46,852 bases of DNA, from contig NZ_JAAQPI010000032.1 of assembly GCF_011683955.1 (NCBI RefSeq), positions 1-46,852 on the forward strand. The letters are read 5' to 3'. Source of the stretch: Pseudomaricurvus alkylphenolicus (GTDB lineage: Bacteria > Pseudomonadota > Gammaproteobacteria > Pseudomonadales > Cellvibrionaceae). The position numbers were made by a program, and so were the translations under genes. Below are positions 17,027 to 26,096 of the stretch, one piece after another. The notes beneath the pieces are model-generated. The model ran no database searches, was not told the origin of the DNA, and saw only the letters and a program-made list of their open reading frames with translations. Every line of letters begins with the position of its first letter. Position 1 is the first letter of the stretch.

Positions 17027-17410
17027 TTTAAAACGCTCTGCAATATATACCCCGCATTAACTATACCCGAACCAGAAGATGCCATCCACACGACTAACCA
17101 CGACATGTATTTAGGACTATCAGTGGTGATGCACTTCAGATTTGAATCCGCGTCATCAATAAGTGAGACGGGAGTAACTAAACCATACGCAAGAGTATGA
17201 TCGCAACCCGGTGCCAGTGTATCCTTTTGCGTTATGGCATCGTCCAGACGTCTTTCCAGTCCGAACGAAGCCGGATGCTCTCTCCGACAATTACCGTGAC
17301 TTTTGTCGGCTTTAGACACTCAGTCACTGCAATACAATAGGCGTAAACGAGAAGAGCACGAACTTTTTGATGTGACGATTTTCAATAGCGGACTACCGGA
17401 GGCTCACGCC
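17027..17410. other. 384-bp divergent intergenic region
   Basis: This region separates the leftward AraC gene from the rightward solute-binding-like gene. I see only a small CATAC/GTATG hairpin near 17187-17200 and no gene with plausible codon use. It must contain promoters for both genes, but no convincing -35/-10 pair stood out. Confidence 0.4.
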
Positions 17411-18286
17411 ATGGCCGAAAGCTGTATTGAAGAGATCTTTGTTGAAAGAGCAAGGTGTGCATCGAAACCGACTACTGCGTGGCCGGTGCAGTGGTGCCTG
17501 GTCCTGGCAATCATTCTGAGCTTTGCGCAGTTGACTGCTGCGAGTCCAGAACAACGGTGTACCCGCCTGAAAATAAGCGCCGCCAGCTGGCCGCCGGTAT
17601 TTCAACCCGCCACGGACAATCGCCCCGCCTCCGGCGTCGGTTGGAAGCTGCTGCAACAGATCCAGCGCTCGCTGGCAGTGGACGTTGAGCTGCTCAGGGC
17701 TGAACCCTTCGCCCGAGAGCTTCATCTTCTGCGATCGGGACAGAGAGACGCGCTGATCAGCCTCTACCCGATAGGCAGCCGCCGCTCGGCCTTTGACTAT
17801 ACCCTCCCCTATTTCACCGAGCCACTCTATGTCTATACCCGCGAGCACGATCAACTGAGAATTGCAACGCTAAGCGATCTGGATGGACTCACCGGCTCGC
17901 GCATACGCGGCTCCAGCCTGGGCCAGCGGCTGGATGATTACTTCGCTCGTCATCAATCCCTGATTCCAATCAACCACAACCGCCAGTACGTTACCTTGCT
18001 GCTGGCCGGGCGTACGGATTTTTTCATCAACTCGCCGACAACCTCCATGGAGTTGATCGCCGAACAGCAGGCAACGCACCTGATCCGGCGCAGTCGTAAC
18101 GCCATCGCTTGGGCAGAGGTCGCCATGGCCTTCTCTTTGCGCTCCCCGTGTCGTCGCCTGATACCGGACATCAATCGTTTGATCAGCCGTCATTTTCAGC
18201 CTTTGGAGTCTTCCTCCGTAGTACAGATCTCATGGATGCCCATAGGGATAGGAATCCAAGAGAAATCCACAGCGTCAGTCGAGTGA
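17411..18286 (+). CDS. periplasmic solute-binding protein, family 3-like
   Basis: A 291-residue protein. I place the start at 17411 because GGAGG ends 8 nt before it; the open frame extends 36 codons further upstream without a ribosome-binding site. A Sec signal (WCLVLAIILSFAQLTAAS) precedes a bilobed-type sequence: LKISAASWPPVFQP, GVGWKLLQQI, RDALISLYPIGSRRSAFDYTLPYF and LLLAGRTDFFINS. This is the pattern of SBP_bac_3/amino-acid-binding-like proteins. No ABC permease or ATPase adjoins it, so it may serve a signalling role or pair with a distant transporter. It converges on the TetR gene (25-nt gap). Confidence 0.75.
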   Translation: MAESCIEEIFVERARCASKPTTAWPVQWCLVLAIILSFAQLTAASPEQRCTRLKISAASWPPVFQPATDNRPASGVGWKLLQQIQRSLAVDVELLRAEPFARELHLLRSGQRDALISLYPIGSRRSAFDYTLPYFTEPLYVYTREHDQLRIATLSDLDGLTGSRIRGSSLGQRLDDYFARHQSLIPINHNRQYVTLLLAGRTDFFINSPTTSMELIAEQQATHLIRRSRNAIAWAEVAMAFSLRSPCRRLIPDINRLISRHFQPLESSSVVQISWMPIGIGIQEKSTASVE

Positions 18287-18311
18287 CGATTCCAGACCGT
18301 CGTCAGCATAT

Positions 18312-18947
18312 CTACACCACTGGCGCTTGCAAACCCGCCGCATTGTAGTCCAGGTACGTCTCGCCGAGCCTGTCCAGGCCGCAGCTGACATCCCCCATAT
18401 AGGAATTTTCGAGGTTTTTGTAGTCGGCCATCCCCTGAATAATGCTGGTAACGCAGAAGTTCCAGCGCTGCTTGAGTTGCCTTGGCGGTACATGGGGCAA
18501 AGCGGTCATCAGGAGTTTGGAAAAGCGCTTCATGGCCCGATCGGCAAAGCGATGCAGGATATCCCGAATTTCCGCCCCGCCTTCCATTTCCATACGGGCG
18601 ATAAAACGCACCGCGTGATAGCCCCACTCCTCCTCTTTCAACAATTTGAGATAGGGAGCGAGAAAGGCATCGACAATTTCGCGAACACTGGGGTTCTTCT
18701 GGGCCTCAATGGCCAGAAACGACTCCTCGCGAGCCAGTTCAAACCATTCCTGGAAAAACGCCACTACCGCTTCCACCAGGCCAATCTTGCTGCCAAAGTG
18801 GTAATGCAGGGCGGAGTTGTTCTTTGCTCCGGCCGCACGATTGATCATGCGCAGGGAGACGGCGTCGATGCCCTGCTCGGCGAAGAGTTTAAGGGCAGCG
18901 AGGATCAGGCGCTGTTTGCTGAGCTCCGAGGGGCTGAGGGCCGCCAT
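18312..18947 (-). CDS. TetR-family transcriptional regulator
   Basis: A 211-residue regulator. The N-terminal HTH is clear (LILAALKLFAEQGIDAVSLRMI, then ALHYHFGSKIGLVEAV). The ligand domain contains the SIIQGMADYKNLENSYMGD segment also found in the relic at 434-600. The ATG has AGGA 8-9 nt upstream. An imperfect inverted repeat about 27 bp upstream of the ATG (18974-19004) suggests autoregulation. It lies next to a pair of acyl-CoA dehydrogenase genes, which it may control; that is inference. Confidence 0.88.
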   Translation of the reverse strand: MAALSPSELSKQRLILAALKLFAEQGIDAVSLRMINRAAGAKNNSALHYHFGSKIGLVEAVVAFFQEWFELAREESFLAIEAQKNPSVREIVDAFLAPYLKLLKEEEWGYHAVRFIARMEMEGGAEIRDILHRFADRAMKRFSKLLMTALPHVPPRQLKQRWNFCVTSIIQGMADYKNLENSYMGDVSCGLDRLGETYLDYNAAGLQAPVV

Positions 18948-18973
18948 AGTTCCGATCCTGTCAAGTCAGACAA

Positions 18974-19004
18974 TTAAATCACTCGATTCATTCAAGTGAC
19001 TTAA
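18974..19004. promoter_or_regulatory. inverted repeat, candidate TetR autoregulatory operator
   Basis: TTAAATCACT (18974-18983) and AGTGACTTAA (18995-19004) are complementary at nine of ten positions around an 11-bp centre. The dyad sits just upstream of the TetR start codon, where a TetR operator overlapping its own promoter would be expected. The remaining 19005-19224 interval holds nothing I can support. Confidence 0.45.
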
Positions 19005-19224
19005 TATGAACAATAACCAGAAACTGATCAAGAAGCAAGAAGGGGCAAGGAAAAGCCTGCGCAGGTGCTCCCTCCAACCACCTTAGTAATCGGCCTAATA
19101 TTGAGTTATGTTTTCTACGCGGAGGGCTGGAAGGCCGGTGGTAATTGGCCGGGATGCGACAGAACCTTTCTCTCCCCCTACAGACTTAAACCCAACTCAA
19201 GTCGATTTCCCAGCAGCTCTAGCT

Positions 19225-20373
19225 TTAATTTAACAACAACGGCGCCAGGCGTTTGCGGTGGTGGGCAGAATCACCAAACTGCTGCTGACTCCACTGCGCA
19301 CGTCGGATATACAACTGCGCATCACATTCATAGGTAAAACCCATGCCGCCGTGAAACTGCACTGCACGGTCGCCCGCCATCAACAAGGCATCATTGGCGG
19401 ATGCCTTGGCCATGCGGCAGGCGATTTCCAGATCGCGTTCAATTTCCCCTTTGCCTTCTTCAAACAGCGTTGCTGCGTGATAAACCTGAGAACGTGCGCC
19501 TTCCAGCTTAATAAGAATATCAACACTGGGGTGTTTTAATGCCTGGAAAGAACCAATCGGCTTGCCAAATTGCTTGCGCGTGTTGAGATAATCAACAACA
19601 AGATTTAAACAGGAAGACGTGGTACCCACAGCTTCCGCGGCCGTCAGCAACGCGCCAATCAATTTAATATCGGCAAGTATTGCCTCGACATTATCCGCCG
19701 CAAGAACGGCATCGGCCGAAACAGTAACACCGGTAAAATCAACTTTAGCTGAGCGCTTGGTTTCATCAATTAAGGCATGGGCTTTTATCGCACCCTCAGA
19801 TAACTGATTACGCTCTACTAGCACAAAGCGGGCACTGCCCTGATATTGGGTGAGGATGATAAACAGCTCCGCAGTCGCGGCATCATCGACAAACCACTTT
19901 TCACCCGTTAATACCAAATCATCAGAAAGCTGGTGAGTGGTATTGTCTGCACCCCAATCTTCGTTATCCAATAACGCAAGGGTCGCTATCTGGCCCTCTA
20001 CCATTTTCGGCAACCAGCGCTGCTGTTGCTCGGGGCTCGCCGCGCGCAACAGTAGCTGGGCTGCCAAGGTACAGCTGATAAACGGTGTAGCCGAAAGATT
20101 ACGGCCCATGCTTTCTACAATGGGAACTACCGCTTCGATGCCCAATTCTGAACCACCAAAAGCCTCGGCTATGGCAATTCCGGTCCAGCCCAACTCTACC
20201 AGCTGTTGCCAAACATTGTCTTCATAACCCTGAGCGGATTCCAATAGCTTTCTCACCTGCTCAATAGACGATGTATCCTGACAAAAGCTACGGGCGCTTT
20301 CCAAAATCATCTTTTGTTCTTCACTAAAGCGCATGCTATAGGATTTATTTTCTTCGTATCTTACAAAACCCAT
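19225..20373 (-). CDS. acyl-CoA dehydrogenase, beta-type subunit of a heteromeric pair
   Basis: A 382-residue acyl-CoA dehydrogenase. The start at 20373 is supported by AGGAG 8 nt upstream; an internal ATG 13 codons on lacks one. N-, middle and C-domains are present (LIKLEGARSQVYHAA; QFHGGMGFTYECDAQLYIRRA). The C-terminus ends FGDSAHHRKRLAPLL and lacks the (E)GTS segment near the flavin. Enzymes of this shape pair with a longer partner in the FadE26/FadE27-type alpha2beta2 dehydrogenases of steroid side-chain catabolism. The partner is the upstream gene at 20444-21646. The reaction is alpha,beta-dehydrogenation of a probably bulky acyl-CoA (inference). Confidence 0.85.
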   Translation of the reverse strand: MGFVRYEENKSYSMRFSEEQKMILESARSFCQDTSSIEQVRKLLESAQGYEDNVWQQLVELGWTGIAIAEAFGGSELGIEAVVPIVESMGRNLSATPFISCTLAAQLLLRAASPEQQQRWLPKMVEGQIATLALLDNEDWGADNTTHQLSDDLVLTGEKWFVDDAATAELFIILTQYQGSARFVLVERNQLSEGAIKAHALIDETKRSAKVDFTGVTVSADAVLAADNVEAILADIKLIGALLTAAEAVGTTSSCLNLVVDYLNTRKQFGKPIGSFQALKHPSVDILIKLEGARSQVYHAATLFEEGKGEIERDLEIACRMAKASANDALLMAGDRAVQFHGGMGFTYECDAQLYIRRAQWSQQQFGDSAHHRKRLAPLLLN

Positions 20374-20392
20374 ATTAATTCTCCTGACTCTT

Positions 20393-20420
20393 GTCTCTGC
20401 TGACTTGTCTCTGCTGACTT
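20393..20420. repeat. 14-bp tandem duplication in the intergenic gap
   Basis: GTCTCTGCTGACTT occurs twice head-to-tail between the two acyl-CoA dehydrogenase genes. It looks like a slippage product and merely lengthens the gap; no regulatory role is evident. Confidence 0.6.
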
Positions 20421-20443
20421 TTCGCTACTACTCTTTTCTATAG

Positions 20444-21646
20444 CTACTTGGGCAAGCCGAGCGCATGCTCTGCGATGATGTTTGTTTGAACCTGGCTGGT
20501 ACCGCCGCCAATGGTGGCCGAGAAGTTATTAAAGTAGCCGTGCTGCCAAATAGCACCATCCAAGGCATCATTATCGTGAATATAAAGACCACCCTTCGCG
20601 CCCTGTAAACTCACCGCGTACTGACGCATACGTCGGCAAAGTTCAGTGGCTTCCAGTTTTCCAGACAACATCAGTGACAAGGGGTAATCCGTACAAAGGT
20701 CCGGTAGCTTTCCGCGAGTATTATTCAACTGCAGATTTTTTTCCTCCAGGATAAACTGCACCAGTTGATCCTGAACAACAGGGTCTTCCAATAACGGCTT
20801 ACCATCGCGCTGAATCGAGCGGCAGGTTTCGATAAGGTCGTCGCTGGAGATAGAGGTAAGACAATAGCTGGTCGCCTGACCTCCCTCAACACTACGCTCA
20901 TACTCCAAGGTTCGCATGGCCAGTTTCCAGCCCTCGCCTTCCTCACCCATTAAGCATTCTGCCGGGATACGGGCATCATCAAAGAAGGTTTGCGCAAAAC
21001 CGTACTCACCGGTGATTTTCTGAATCGGTGAGGTGGTAATGCCAGGCGCCTGCATGGGGGAGAGAAAGAATGACAAGCCAGCGTATTTGCTCTTGGCCTC
21101 AGGATTGGTACGGGCCAACAGAATCATATATTTACCGTAGGGACCGTGAGTCGTCCAGATCTTGCTGCCGTTAATCACATACTCATCGCCATCGCGTACA
21201 GCACGGGTTTGTGCGTTACCGAGATCGGAGCCGTGATCCGGCTCTGAGAAACCCTGACACCAGATATCCTCGGCGGTAAGAATGCCTTTAATGTATTTCT
21301 GTTTCTCGGCCTCGGTGCCCATTTCCAAAATCAGAGGACCTGCCCAACCTAAACCAATGGTGTTAAAAATAATCGGCGCTTTATGATTTGCCAGCTCTTC
21401 ATCAACGATATCTTGATAAACCTTAGGCATGCCGCGGCCGCCGTACTCTTGTGGCCAGGACATACCCAAATAACCGGCTTCGTAGACTTTACGCTGCCAG
21501 GCCACTAAGAATGCCAGCTGCTCATCAGTACCCACTTCCATAAAGGTTAATGGCAACAGGAAACCGGGGTCTTCAGGAATATTATCTTCTAGCCAGGCAC
21601 TAACTTCTTGTCGAAACGCCGCTAAGGTATCTGGATCGGTATTCAT
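20444..21646 (-). CDS. acyl-CoA dehydrogenase, alpha-type subunit of a heteromeric pair
   Basis: A 400-residue acyl-CoA dehydrogenase with GAGG 7 nt before its ATG. It has the WPQEYGGRGMP N-domain segment, WCQGFSEPDHGSDLG, and the C-terminal IGGGTSQVQTNIIAEHALGLP. The residue where classical enzymes such as MCAD carry the catalytic Glu (EGTS) is Gly here. This is also seen in FadE26/FadE28-type subunits, which use an alternative base. It probably forms the FAD-binding half of a heterotetramer with the downstream gene. The 13-mer CATAAGATGATAG at 21675-21687 upstream is shared with the other dehydrogenase operon. Confidence 0.88.
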   Translation of the reverse strand: MNTDPDTLAAFRQEVSAWLEDNIPEDPGFLLPLTFMEVGTDEQLAFLVAWQRKVYEAGYLGMSWPQEYGGRGMPKVYQDIVDEELANHKAPIIFNTIGLGWAGPLILEMGTEAEKQKYIKGILTAEDIWCQGFSEPDHGSDLGNAQTRAVRDGDEYVINGSKIWTTHGPYGKYMILLARTNPEAKSKYAGLSFFLSPMQAPGITTSPIQKITGEYGFAQTFFDDARIPAECLMGEEGEGWKLAMRTLEYERSVEGGQATSYCLTSISSDDLIETCRSIQRDGKPLLEDPVVQDQLVQFILEEKNLQLNNTRGKLPDLCTDYPLSLMLSGKLEATELCRRMRQYAVSLQGAKGGLYIHDNDALDGAIWQHGYFNNFSATIGGGTSQVQTNIIAEHALGLPK

Positions 21647-21753
21647 CTTTAGCCTCTATTGATTATCTTTGAGTGCATAAGATGATAGTCAGTCGTCGAT
21701 GAGTGCGCTTCTGAATTGGTGCCACGGACTTTTCATTTGGCGCCAGAATAGAC

Positions 21754-22734
21754 TTAGGAGACAAAATCTCTAGGAGAACAGCCATGCCAACCCTTAAAGG
21801 CCGTAGAGAAAGAAGAGATATTGGCGTAGCCGAGCATGAAGGCGATTTCAGTCACTGGTATTTGTTTATCGGTCAATAGACGCACGGCCATTGCCGAACG
21901 CAATTCCTGCACGACATTGGCAAACACCTCATTGCGCTCGGATAACCGACGTTGCAAAGTCCGACGTGATATCGCCAGCTCGTTAGCAATGGTGTCAATG
22001 GTCATCTTACCGGATGGCAGTGCTCTGACAATGGAGCGCCTCAGTCGTCGCATAAAACCATCGCTACTGCCCTTCTCAATAATACTCAGCAGATTGTTTT
22101 CAGCGACTGGGGACTTTTCATCCCACACTTTGATAATCGGCCACACCAGTGCCTCCGCAGGATAAAACAGACCACAGAAAGGCTGGTCAAACACCAATTG
22201 CCCCCCAAACACCTGTCGATGGACTGTCGTATCTTCAGGCTCTGGATAGTTAAAATAAACCGTGGGAACGGGTACCGGGCGATAACATACCGAATTAAGC
22301 AGACACTGGCTTGCACTTAACATCATATCGGCGATATACCGGCCACTTACCGCCATCGACACTGTGGGGCGCCACTCGGTGCAAAGCATATCCCCATCCC
22401 TGACCACCACAGTTTCTCCAATGCCAGCCGTGGTTAATGGCGCGCTGGGTATCATATGCAGCCACTGACGAAAATGACTGCAAATAGCAGAGAGATACTT
22501 TAACAGGCTTGCCTGGTTAAGAAAGTTGGCTCGACCGGCCCACAAACCAATATCCTCGCTGCCCGCTAACTTGGCTACCTGCTTTGTCAGATGATAAAGC
22601 GAATCAACCGGCATAAATGCATCTGGCTTTTCCAGCCAAATGGGATCTATATCTGCGCTGGCGATAAGCTGGTCACGGTCAACCCCCAGATCATCTGAGA
22701 GCTGTAAAAACAGCTGTGCAATTTCTGTAGACAC
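21754..22734 (-). CDS. AraC-family regulator with arabinose-binding-like N-domain
   Basis: A 326-residue regulator. I prefer the GTG at 22734, preceded 5 nt earlier by GGAGG, over an ATG at 22833 that would overlap the neighbouring gene by 38 bp and has no ribosome-binding site. The N-terminal part (LGVDRDQLIASADIDP, LGLWAG-like ED-IGLWAGRA) fits the Arabinose_bd/OruR-type domain. The C-terminal HTH pair is IDTIANELAISRRTLQRRLSE and PVTEIAFMLGYANISSFSTAF. It is located beside the acyl-CoA dehydrogenase pair and is a candidate regulator of it. Confidence 0.85.
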   Translation of the reverse strand: MSTEIAQLFLQLSDDLGVDRDQLIASADIDPIWLEKPDAFMPVDSLYHLTKQVAKLAGSEDIGLWAGRANFLNQASLLKYLSAICSHFRQWLHMIPSAPLTTAGIGETVVVRDGDMLCTEWRPTVSMAVSGRYIADMMLSASQCLLNSVCYRPVPVPTVYFNYPEPEDTTVHRQVFGGQLVFDQPFCGLFYPAEALVWPIIKVWDEKSPVAENNLLSIIEKGSSDGFMRRLRRSIVRALPSGKMTIDTIANELAISRRTLQRRLSERNEVFANVVQELRSAMAVRLLTDKQIPVTEIAFMLGYANISSFSTAFKGWHGCSPRDFVS

Positions 22735-22795
22735 AGTTTCCTCCGATACGGTTATTTCAGGGGCTATTATTCCGGAATCAGTGCTCCTTAAAGCT

Positions 22796-23140
22796 CTACA
22801 ACCCCTTCTCCTCGGCCTCTCTCGCAAGCTCATCTAAAGGCTTGGCAATAGTCTCCGGAATAGCGTTATTCAAAGCCACTCCGTAGAGCAAAATGAGCAC
22901 ACACACTAAAAATGTACCCGCAGTAGCTACAGGCTTTGACCTGATGTATTGCAATAGCGCCCGATAGTTATAACTAAGGTGGCCCACAACGGAAACAATC
23001 ATAAGCAAACCAAAGAGCTTATGAACAGGGTGCATCTGCATGGTAAATGAGGGCTTCTCTATGACAAACATCATCAAGCCAGATGTTGACATGGCTACAA
23101 ATGAAACAAACAACGAAACTGCAAATATCTTTCTAGTCAT
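22796..23140 (-). CDS. small membrane protein, DUF4405/cytochrome b-like
   Basis: A 114-residue protein. The start at 23140 has AGGGG about 8 nt upstream; longer in-frame starts at 23179 and 23233 lack one. It has three predicted membrane helices (IFAVSLFVSFVAMSTSGLMM; LFGLLMIVSVVGHLSYNY; AGTFLVCVLILLYGVAL). His residues in MHPVHKLFG and VVGHLSYNY match the heme-ligand pattern of DUF4405 and cytochrome b561-like domains, suggesting membrane electron transfer. It ends in a charged cytoplasmic tail (KPLDELAREAEEKGL). It diverges from the XRE regulator gene. Confidence 0.65.
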   Translation of the reverse strand: MTRKIFAVSLFVSFVAMSTSGLMMFVIEKPSFTMQMHPVHKLFGLLMIVSVVGHLSYNYRALLQYIRSKPVATAGTFLVCVLILLYGVALNNAIPETIAKPLDELAREAEEKGL

Positions 23141-23220
23141 ATTCGACCCCTGGGGATTCCTGTCACTCAAGCGAGTCATGTTAAAACTATAGATCAGTTG
23201 ATGGAGATAAAATACAATTG

Positions 23221-23251
23221 CTTGACCAACCAATCAATAACTTGATATAGT
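23221..23251 (+). promoter_or_regulatory. sigma70-like promoter overlapping an 18-bp regulon operator
   Basis: CTTGACCAACCAATCAAT (23221-23238) is one of seven copies of the CTTGRYCRACCAWTCAAG motif in this window. Within it, TTGACC (23222-23227) is 18 bp from TATAGT (23246-23251), a plausible promoter for the rightward XRE gene. A bound repressor would cover the -35 box and spacer. It also lies 80 bp upstream of the divergent DUF4405 gene. Confidence 0.55.
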
Positions 23252-23360
23252 CTAACACATGCTCAAGTAACTCCGTAAGGAGCAGGAGGACTTGAAGACG
23301 TAAATAGGACTGGCGATAATCACCGCTTATCTTTAACAGCAGCCTAAGCGAATTTGGTGT

Positions 23361-24209
23361 ATGCCCAGCTCCTCCGATCAAAACCCAAAAGACGATCTTC
23401 CCTTTGCGCGACTGCTAAGATTCTGGCGCGACACTTATCAACTCAGCCAGGAACAGCTAGCTGAAGCTCTGGGCTCATCAACACGGCATATCAACCGCCT
23501 TGAGAACGGCCATGTGCATCCCAGCAAGGATATCGTAGGTAAAATCGCCAAACAGTTTTCGCTTCGAGAGCGGGATAGTAACTATCTGTTACTGTCTGCG
23601 GGTTACCGCCCGGCTTCCAGCAAGTTGGATTTTAATTCGCCGACATTAAAGTGGTTACGTAAAGCAGTGACCCTATCTTTGAAGGCTCTGAATCCTTACC
23701 CAAGCATTCTGCTCGATGGCGCTTTCAATATTGTTATGGTCAATAAGGCCTGGGTAGGCTTGTTTCAATCGACAGTAGAACCCGCCGAGTTACAAAACAT
23801 TAAAAACTATATTGATTTTTTCTATGCCCATATAGTCACGAGCATTGATGATGAAGAGTGCTCAGATGCGCAATCACTGATGGCTATGTGGTTGCAACAA
23901 GAAGTTATTCTCGATAACGATGATGAAAACAGGCAACGGCTCAATAACCTGTTATCACAGCCACAAATCCCGAAAAATTGGAAGCAACGCGCAGCAGCTC
24001 TCGACCCTATGAGCAGTTTCCGCATCAAGCTTAACGTCAATGGCAATGACGTACACTTTTATCACGTTGTTCAAACGATTGGCGCTATTGGTCCGGCCGC
24101 CTATGTTTCCGAACCGCGCCTAAGCATTCACACCTATTACCCTGTCGACGACCAAGATGTGTCGAGTTTAACCGCGGGTGATTTGCAACACCCGCTGCTA
24201 CACGATTAA
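23361..24209 (+). CDS. XRE-family regulator with MmyB-type ligand-binding domain
   Basis: A 282-residue regulator. The N-terminal HTH spans about residues 15-70 (LSQEQLAEALGSSTRHINRLENG). The remaining 200 residues resemble the MmyB-like ligand-binding domain (NPYPSILLDGAFNIVMVNKAW, then a polar helical region, then FYHVVQTIGA). Such proteins are thought to respond to fatty-acid-like small molecules. The gene is preceded by a regulon operator over its promoter. It may therefore be the regulator of the aromatic-degradation genes, controlling itself, or only a target. No strong Shine-Dalgarno precedes the ATG. Confidence 0.8.
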   Translation: MPSSSDQNPKDDLPFARLLRFWRDTYQLSQEQLAEALGSSTRHINRLENGHVHPSKDIVGKIAKQFSLRERDSNYLLLSAGYRPASSKLDFNSPTLKWLRKAVTLSLKALNPYPSILLDGAFNIVMVNKAWVGLFQSTVEPAELQNIKNYIDFFYAHIVTSIDDEECSDAQSLMAMWLQQEVILDNDDENRQRLNNLLSQPQIPKNWKQRAAALDPMSSFRIKLNVNGNDVHFYHVVQTIGAIGPAAYVSEPRLSIHTYYPVDDQDVSSLTAGDLQHPLLHD

Positions 24210-24213
24210 CGGG

Positions 24214-24927
24214 TTATCGCAGTAACACACCGCCATCCACAGGAATACTGACGCCCGTAATATAGGCTGCCAGCGGTGACGCTAAAAACACGGCTACCCC
24301 ACCGATATCTTGCGGTTGCCCCCAACGATTCATGGGCACGTTCGACAAGAGCTTTTTCTCAACCCGGGGATCCTCCTGAAATGAACCGGTCATTCGGGTT
24401 TGTATATAGCCCGGAGAAATAGCATTAACCCTTACGCCTTTTCGTGCCCATTGATCAGCCAGGGCACGAGTTAATCCCAGAAGGCCGGCTTTACTGGCTG
24501 TATACGCCGGTGTGTCCCGCAGGGATAAATAGGCAGACAAGGAAGCGATATTAATAACAGAGCCGCCCCTCGCAATCAGTGTTTCAGCATAAAGCTGACA
24601 CAACTCCATTACCCCATTCAAGTTCATTTCAATGGTCTTGCGAAAGACCTCGCCCTCATACTCATTGGACTGCACAATACCCGCATTGTTAACCAGCACA
24701 TCTATTTCGGCGATATTCCGATATAAACCATGCTGGCCTTCAAGAGTTGATAAATCCGCTTGGTGATAAGTAAATTGACCTAAGTCGCCATCGTAATCAC
24801 TGGCTGTTGGTCGCGTACCGGTGATATGCACTGAAGCACCCGCCGCCAGAAAGCTGCGAGCAATCCCCAAACCAATCCCTTGGGATGCTCCCGTCACCAG
24901 TGCCACTTTGCCTGTTAGATCAATCAT
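24214..24927 (-). CDS. short-chain dehydrogenase/reductase
   Basis: A 237-residue classical SDR. It has the Rossmann TGASQGIG at residues 12-19, NNAG at 80-83, Ser 129 (INIASLSAY), catalytic YTASK (Tyr 142, Lys 146), and a C-terminal SIPVDGG. The enzyme oxidises or reduces an alcohol/ketone with NAD(P); in this operon it probably acts as a 3-hydroxyacyl-CoA dehydrogenase-like step. Shine-Dalgarno GAGGG lies 8 nt upstream. It is last in the minus-strand operon behind two acyl-CoA dehydrogenases and a crotonase (gap of 15 nt to the preceding gene) and converges on the XRE gene. Confidence 0.9.
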   Translation of the reverse strand: MIDLTGKVALVTGASQGIGLGIARSFLAAGASVHITGTRPTASDYDGDLGQFTYHQADLSTLEGQHGLYRNIAEIDVLVNNAGIVQSNEYEGEVFRKTIEMNLNGVMELCQLYAETLIARGGSVINIASLSAYLSLRDTPAYTASKAGLLGLTRALADQWARKGVRVNAISPGYIQTRMTGSFQEDPRVEKKLLSNVPMNRWGQPQDIGGVAVFLASPLAAYITGVSIPVDGGVLLR

Positions 24928-24942
24928 AGTTATTCCCTCTCT

Positions 24943-26058
24943 TTAAAACCCGCGCAACGTTGCAAAACGATCACGGTGATAGGCAGATGATCCATACAAG
25001 TATTCCGTCACTCGTGCTCGCTTAATAAAGAGCCCTGCATCATGTTCATCCGTCATACCAATTCCCCCATGAAGCTGAATGGTTTCATTGGTAATATGCT
25101 GTAAAGTGTCACCCATCAGAGCTTTTGCTTGCGAAGCAAGCACTGCCACTTCAGGGCTATCTTCATCCACTGCCTGTAACGCCTTTTCAACAACACTGCG
25201 CGCCAGCTCAATTTCGATATACATCTTTGCCGCACGATGCTGAAGTGCCTGGTAGCTGCCAATAATTTGACCGAATTGCTCGCGAATCTTTAAGTACTCC
25301 AGCGTCATCTCAAATGCGGCTGTGGCTGTACCTAACATTTCGGCGGCCAAACCAATGCAAGCCCGATCTAGCACTTTATCCAGTAACGCACAGCTTTCAT
25401 CGCCTAACTCCAGAAGTGCATCGGCTGGCACTGAGATATTGTCAAACGCTATATTGGCGTGATCACGGCTATCAATCAGCTGCAAAGGTTTGATTTCAAT
25501 ATTTTCTGCGCTGACAAGAAACAACCCCAATCGATTGCTATCTTCTGTACGCGCGCTAATAAGTAAAGCGTCAGCACTACCCGCCTCAGCGACGTGAATT
25601 TTCTCGCCACTCAGCAACCAACCATCAGCATGTTGCTTAGCGACGGCACTCACAGCTTGAGGATTGTGGTGATGATTTTCTTCCAGCGCCAAGGCGACTT
25701 TTAATTCGCCCAACGCGATCGCCCGTAGCTTCGCTTGACTGTAATCCGTTTGCTGGCAGAGTGTTAATGCAGAAACAGCAATCAATCCTGTCGATAAGAG
25801 TGGTGAGGCACACAGATGATGACCGGCTTGTTCAATAATTAAACCCAGTTCAGTTATGCCTAATCCGCTTCCTCCCAAGTCTTCAGGTACCATAATACCA
25901 GGCCAGCCTAAGGCGGCCATTTCTTGCCAGGATTCATGACCGCTGACACAACTTTGCTTATCTCGCTGGGCACGAAAATGTGTAATCGACGCATTATCCA
26001 CCAACCATTCCCGAGCACTGTCTTGGAATATTTGACGACTTTCTTTATCCAGATTCAT
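24943..26058 (-). CDS. acyl-CoA dehydrogenase, beta-type subunit
   Basis: A 371-residue protein with GGAG 7 nt before its ATG. N-domain GWPGIMVPEDLGGSGLG, middle DSRDHANIAFDNI and C-domain QLHGGIGMTDEHDAGLFIKRA are visible; the protein ends YGSSAYHRDRFATL without the GTS segment. This mirrors the protein at 19225-20373 and again fits the small subunit of an alpha2beta2 dehydrogenase, its partner being the gene at 26097-27281. A short tandem AACTTTCTCC repeat precedes the gene. Confidence 0.85.
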   Translation of the reverse strand: MNLDKESRQIFQDSAREWLVDNASITHFRAQRDKQSCVSGHESWQEMAALGWPGIMVPEDLGGSGLGITELGLIIEQAGHHLCASPLLSTGLIAVSALTLCQQTDYSQAKLRAIALGELKVALALEENHHHNPQAVSAVAKQHADGWLLSGEKIHVAEAGSADALLISARTEDSNRLGLFLVSAENIEIKPLQLIDSRDHANIAFDNISVPADALLELGDESCALLDKVLDRACIGLAAEMLGTATAAFEMTLEYLKIREQFGQIIGSYQALQHRAAKMYIEIELARSVVEKALQAVDEDSPEVAVLASQAKALMGDTLQHITNETIQLHGGIGMTDEHDAGLFIKRARVTEYLYGSSAYHRDRFATLRGF

Positions 26059-26096
26059 TAACTTTCTCCAACTTTCTCCGCTACTGCCTCACAATG

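Noticed and set aside
16936-17319. 127-codon minus-strand frame overlapping the AraC start
   Set aside because: It overlaps the AraC N-terminus in another frame, has no domain, and spans the divergent promoter region.
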